Origin: an uncultured Collinsella sp.
Lineage (GTDB): Bacteria > Actinomycetota > Coriobacteriia > Coriobacteriales > Coriobacteriaceae
Length of the DNA stretch: 6,385 nucleotides
Direction of reading: 5' to 3'
Assembly: GCA_902475475.1 (NCBI GenBank)
Contig: CABRZY010000102.1
Location: forward strand, 1 to 6,385
The notes under the pieces are model-generated. The model was not told the DNA's origin and did not search any database. It saw nothing but the letters and a program-made list of their open reading frames with translations. A program made the position numbers and the translations under genes. This document shows positions 6,023-6,385 of the stretch, in pieces (the stretch's first letter is position 1; each line of letters starts with the position of its first letter).

Positions 6023-6035
6023 ACAAATTTGTAAA
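6020..6035. promoter_or_regulatory. 16-bp perfect AT-rich palindrome, operator-like
   Basis: TTTACAAATTTGTAAA is exactly self-complementary. It overlaps the distal edge of the UP-like element of the tRNA-Leu promoter, about 20 bp upstream of the -35 box. Such symmetry is typical of sites for dimeric regulators. No regulator gene is present, and the site could be fortuitous in an AT-rich patch. Confidence 0.35.
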
Positions 6036-6058
6036 TGCGCTGGTAGATCTATATGTTC

Positions 6059-6183
6059 GGCCCCGAATCGGTGTTGCCTCCCGGCGCGTCCTCGGGCATG
6101 AGCGATATTTTGTTGCGCACTTCGTGCTGCAAAATATCGCTCCCCCTGCGGAATGCGCCGGGAGGCAACACCGATTCGGGGCC
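6059..6183. repeat. 125-nt near-perfect palindrome (long hairpin element)
   Basis: The outer arms 6059-6087 and 6155-6183 are exact inverted repeats over 29 nt, beginning GGCCCCGAATCGG on the plus strand. Inside them, GAGCGATATTTTG (6100-6112) is exactly complementary to 6130-6142 (13 nt). A tip of GCAC/GTGC around TTC (6117-6127) closes the structure. Between the outer and inner stems each side has 12 unmatched or weakly paired bases. In RNA from either strand this would be a long branched-free rod. No transposase, clear target duplication or T tract is visible. It may be a non-autonomous foldback element, a structured RNA, or a processed or terminating hairpin. Both arms also read as open coding frames because of the symmetry. 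Confidence 0.85.
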
Positions 6184-6243
6184 TGCATCCACGTACTCCA
6201 TGCGCCGTTCTCAAACATGTTCTGGGGCTGATTCAAATTTAGT

Positions 6244-6262
6244 GGCTCGGCTTTGCCGAGCC
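6244..6262. terminator. Hairpin with 8-bp stem, possible weak terminator
   Basis: GGCTCGGC and GCCGAGCC are exact inverted repeats with a three-base loop. The flanks are CTTATAT on the plus-strand 3' side and ACTAAATTT on the minus-strand 3' side, so neither has a clean T tract. It stands 10 nt from a second, longer hairpin. The pair may end a minus-strand gene lying to the right of the window. Confidence 0.4.
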
Positions 6263-6272
6263 CTTATATGGA

Positions 6273-6298
6273 GAGGCCGGAGCCAAAGCTCCGGCCTC
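6273..6298. terminator. Hairpin with 11-bp GC-rich stem, possible terminator
   Basis: GAGGCCGGAGC and GCTCCGGCCTC are exact inverted repeats around CAAA. On the minus strand it begins two bases after the stop codon of an open frame that enters from the right edge. This is where a gene-end hairpin would be expected. There is no strong T tract on either side, so terminator function is uncertain. Confidence 0.45.
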
Positions 6299-6385
6299 AC
6301 TCAATTTCTCATCAGATTAAGTGAGCGATCGAGGAATCGCACTCCCCCTGCCGGGTTACCGCAGGGCCCGCCCTGCTGCTGCGCG
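6299..6385. other. Right-edge stretch with no assignable gene
   Basis: From the tRNA-Leu 5' end to the window edge I find no gene I can defend, only the promoter, palindromes and hairpins listed. In this last stretch a minus-strand frame enters from outside and stops at TGA (6301-6303), ending GVRFLDRSLNLMRN. It would be the last 27 residues of a gene, just upstream of the hairpin at 6273-6298. A second minus-strand frame and a plus-strand frame are also open here, so coding potential cannot be judged from 85 bases. The block 6322-6351 partly repeats sequence inside the 125-nt palindrome. Confidence 0.4.

Noticed and set aside
6059..6183. The palindrome as an insertion sequence with target duplication
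   Set aside because: No transposase frame is inside it and the immediate flanks (ATGTTC and TGCATC) show no direct repeat. ATGCGC at 6035-6040 and 6200-6205 is a direct repeat but too short and too far out to rely on.
6011..6236. Minus-strand frames of 67 and 71 codons across the palindrome
   Set aside because: They lack a ribosome-binding site and recognisable motifs, are rich in Arg/Cys, and cross the palindrome and the tRNA-Leu promoter region.
1..6385. CRISPR array
   Set aside because: The only repeated units are the three tRNA-Gly copies and the promoter motif. There is no regular repeat-spacer pattern.

Overview
The window looks chromosomal and comes from a high-GC Gram-positive bacterium. 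I infer an actinobacterium of the Coriobacteriia type, with Collinsella or a close relative as best guess. The grounds are the GC-rich coding style, every complete tRNA gene carrying an encoded CCA, an actinobacterial-type GH13 alpha-glucosidase and a RsbU/RsbW/RsbV-type partner-switch module. The genus is inference, since no rRNA or species marker is present. All recognised genes lie on the minus strand, so the biological order runs from the right end to the left.

Layout in transcription order. The right end (about 5915-6385) has no convincing gene. It holds two GC-rich hairpins (6244-6298), a 125-nt near-perfect palindrome (6059-6183), a 16-bp AT palindrome (6020-6035) and a tRNA promoter. 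Next come tRNA-Leu(GAG) and its intrinsic terminator. A two-gene operon follows almost without a gap: a 781-residue PAS-GAF-PP2C (SpoIIE/RsbU-like) phosphatase, then a 248-residue protein that fuses a STAS anti-anti-sigma domain to a RsbW/SpoIIAB-like ATPase. A second tRNA promoter drives Gly(GCC)-Cys(GCA)-Gly(GCC), with a terminator-shaped hairpin after each tRNA. Next is a GH13 alpha-glucosidase (577 residues) with its own ribosome-binding site and an inverted repeat in its leader. A third tRNA promoter drives Gly(GCC)-Val(GAC), the last gene being cut by the window edge.

How the parts may work together. The phosphatase and the STAS-kinase fusion supply the sensor, phosphatase, kinase and phospho-acceptor of a partner-switching circuit, the same set of activities as the single protein Rv1364c of Mycobacterium tuberculosis. 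No sigma factor lies next to them, so the output is unknown. The three tRNA promoters share a position-locked element: a T-tract/A-tract near-palindrome directly upstream of a TTGC-type -35 box, resembling an UP element. The phosphatase gene starts 26 nt after the tRNA-Leu terminator and has no evident promoter of its own, suggesting expression by read-through from the tRNA-Leu promoter.

The least explained items are the 125-nt palindrome with its weaker sequence echo near the right edge, the shared tRNA promoter element, and the tRNA-coupled partner-switch operon.
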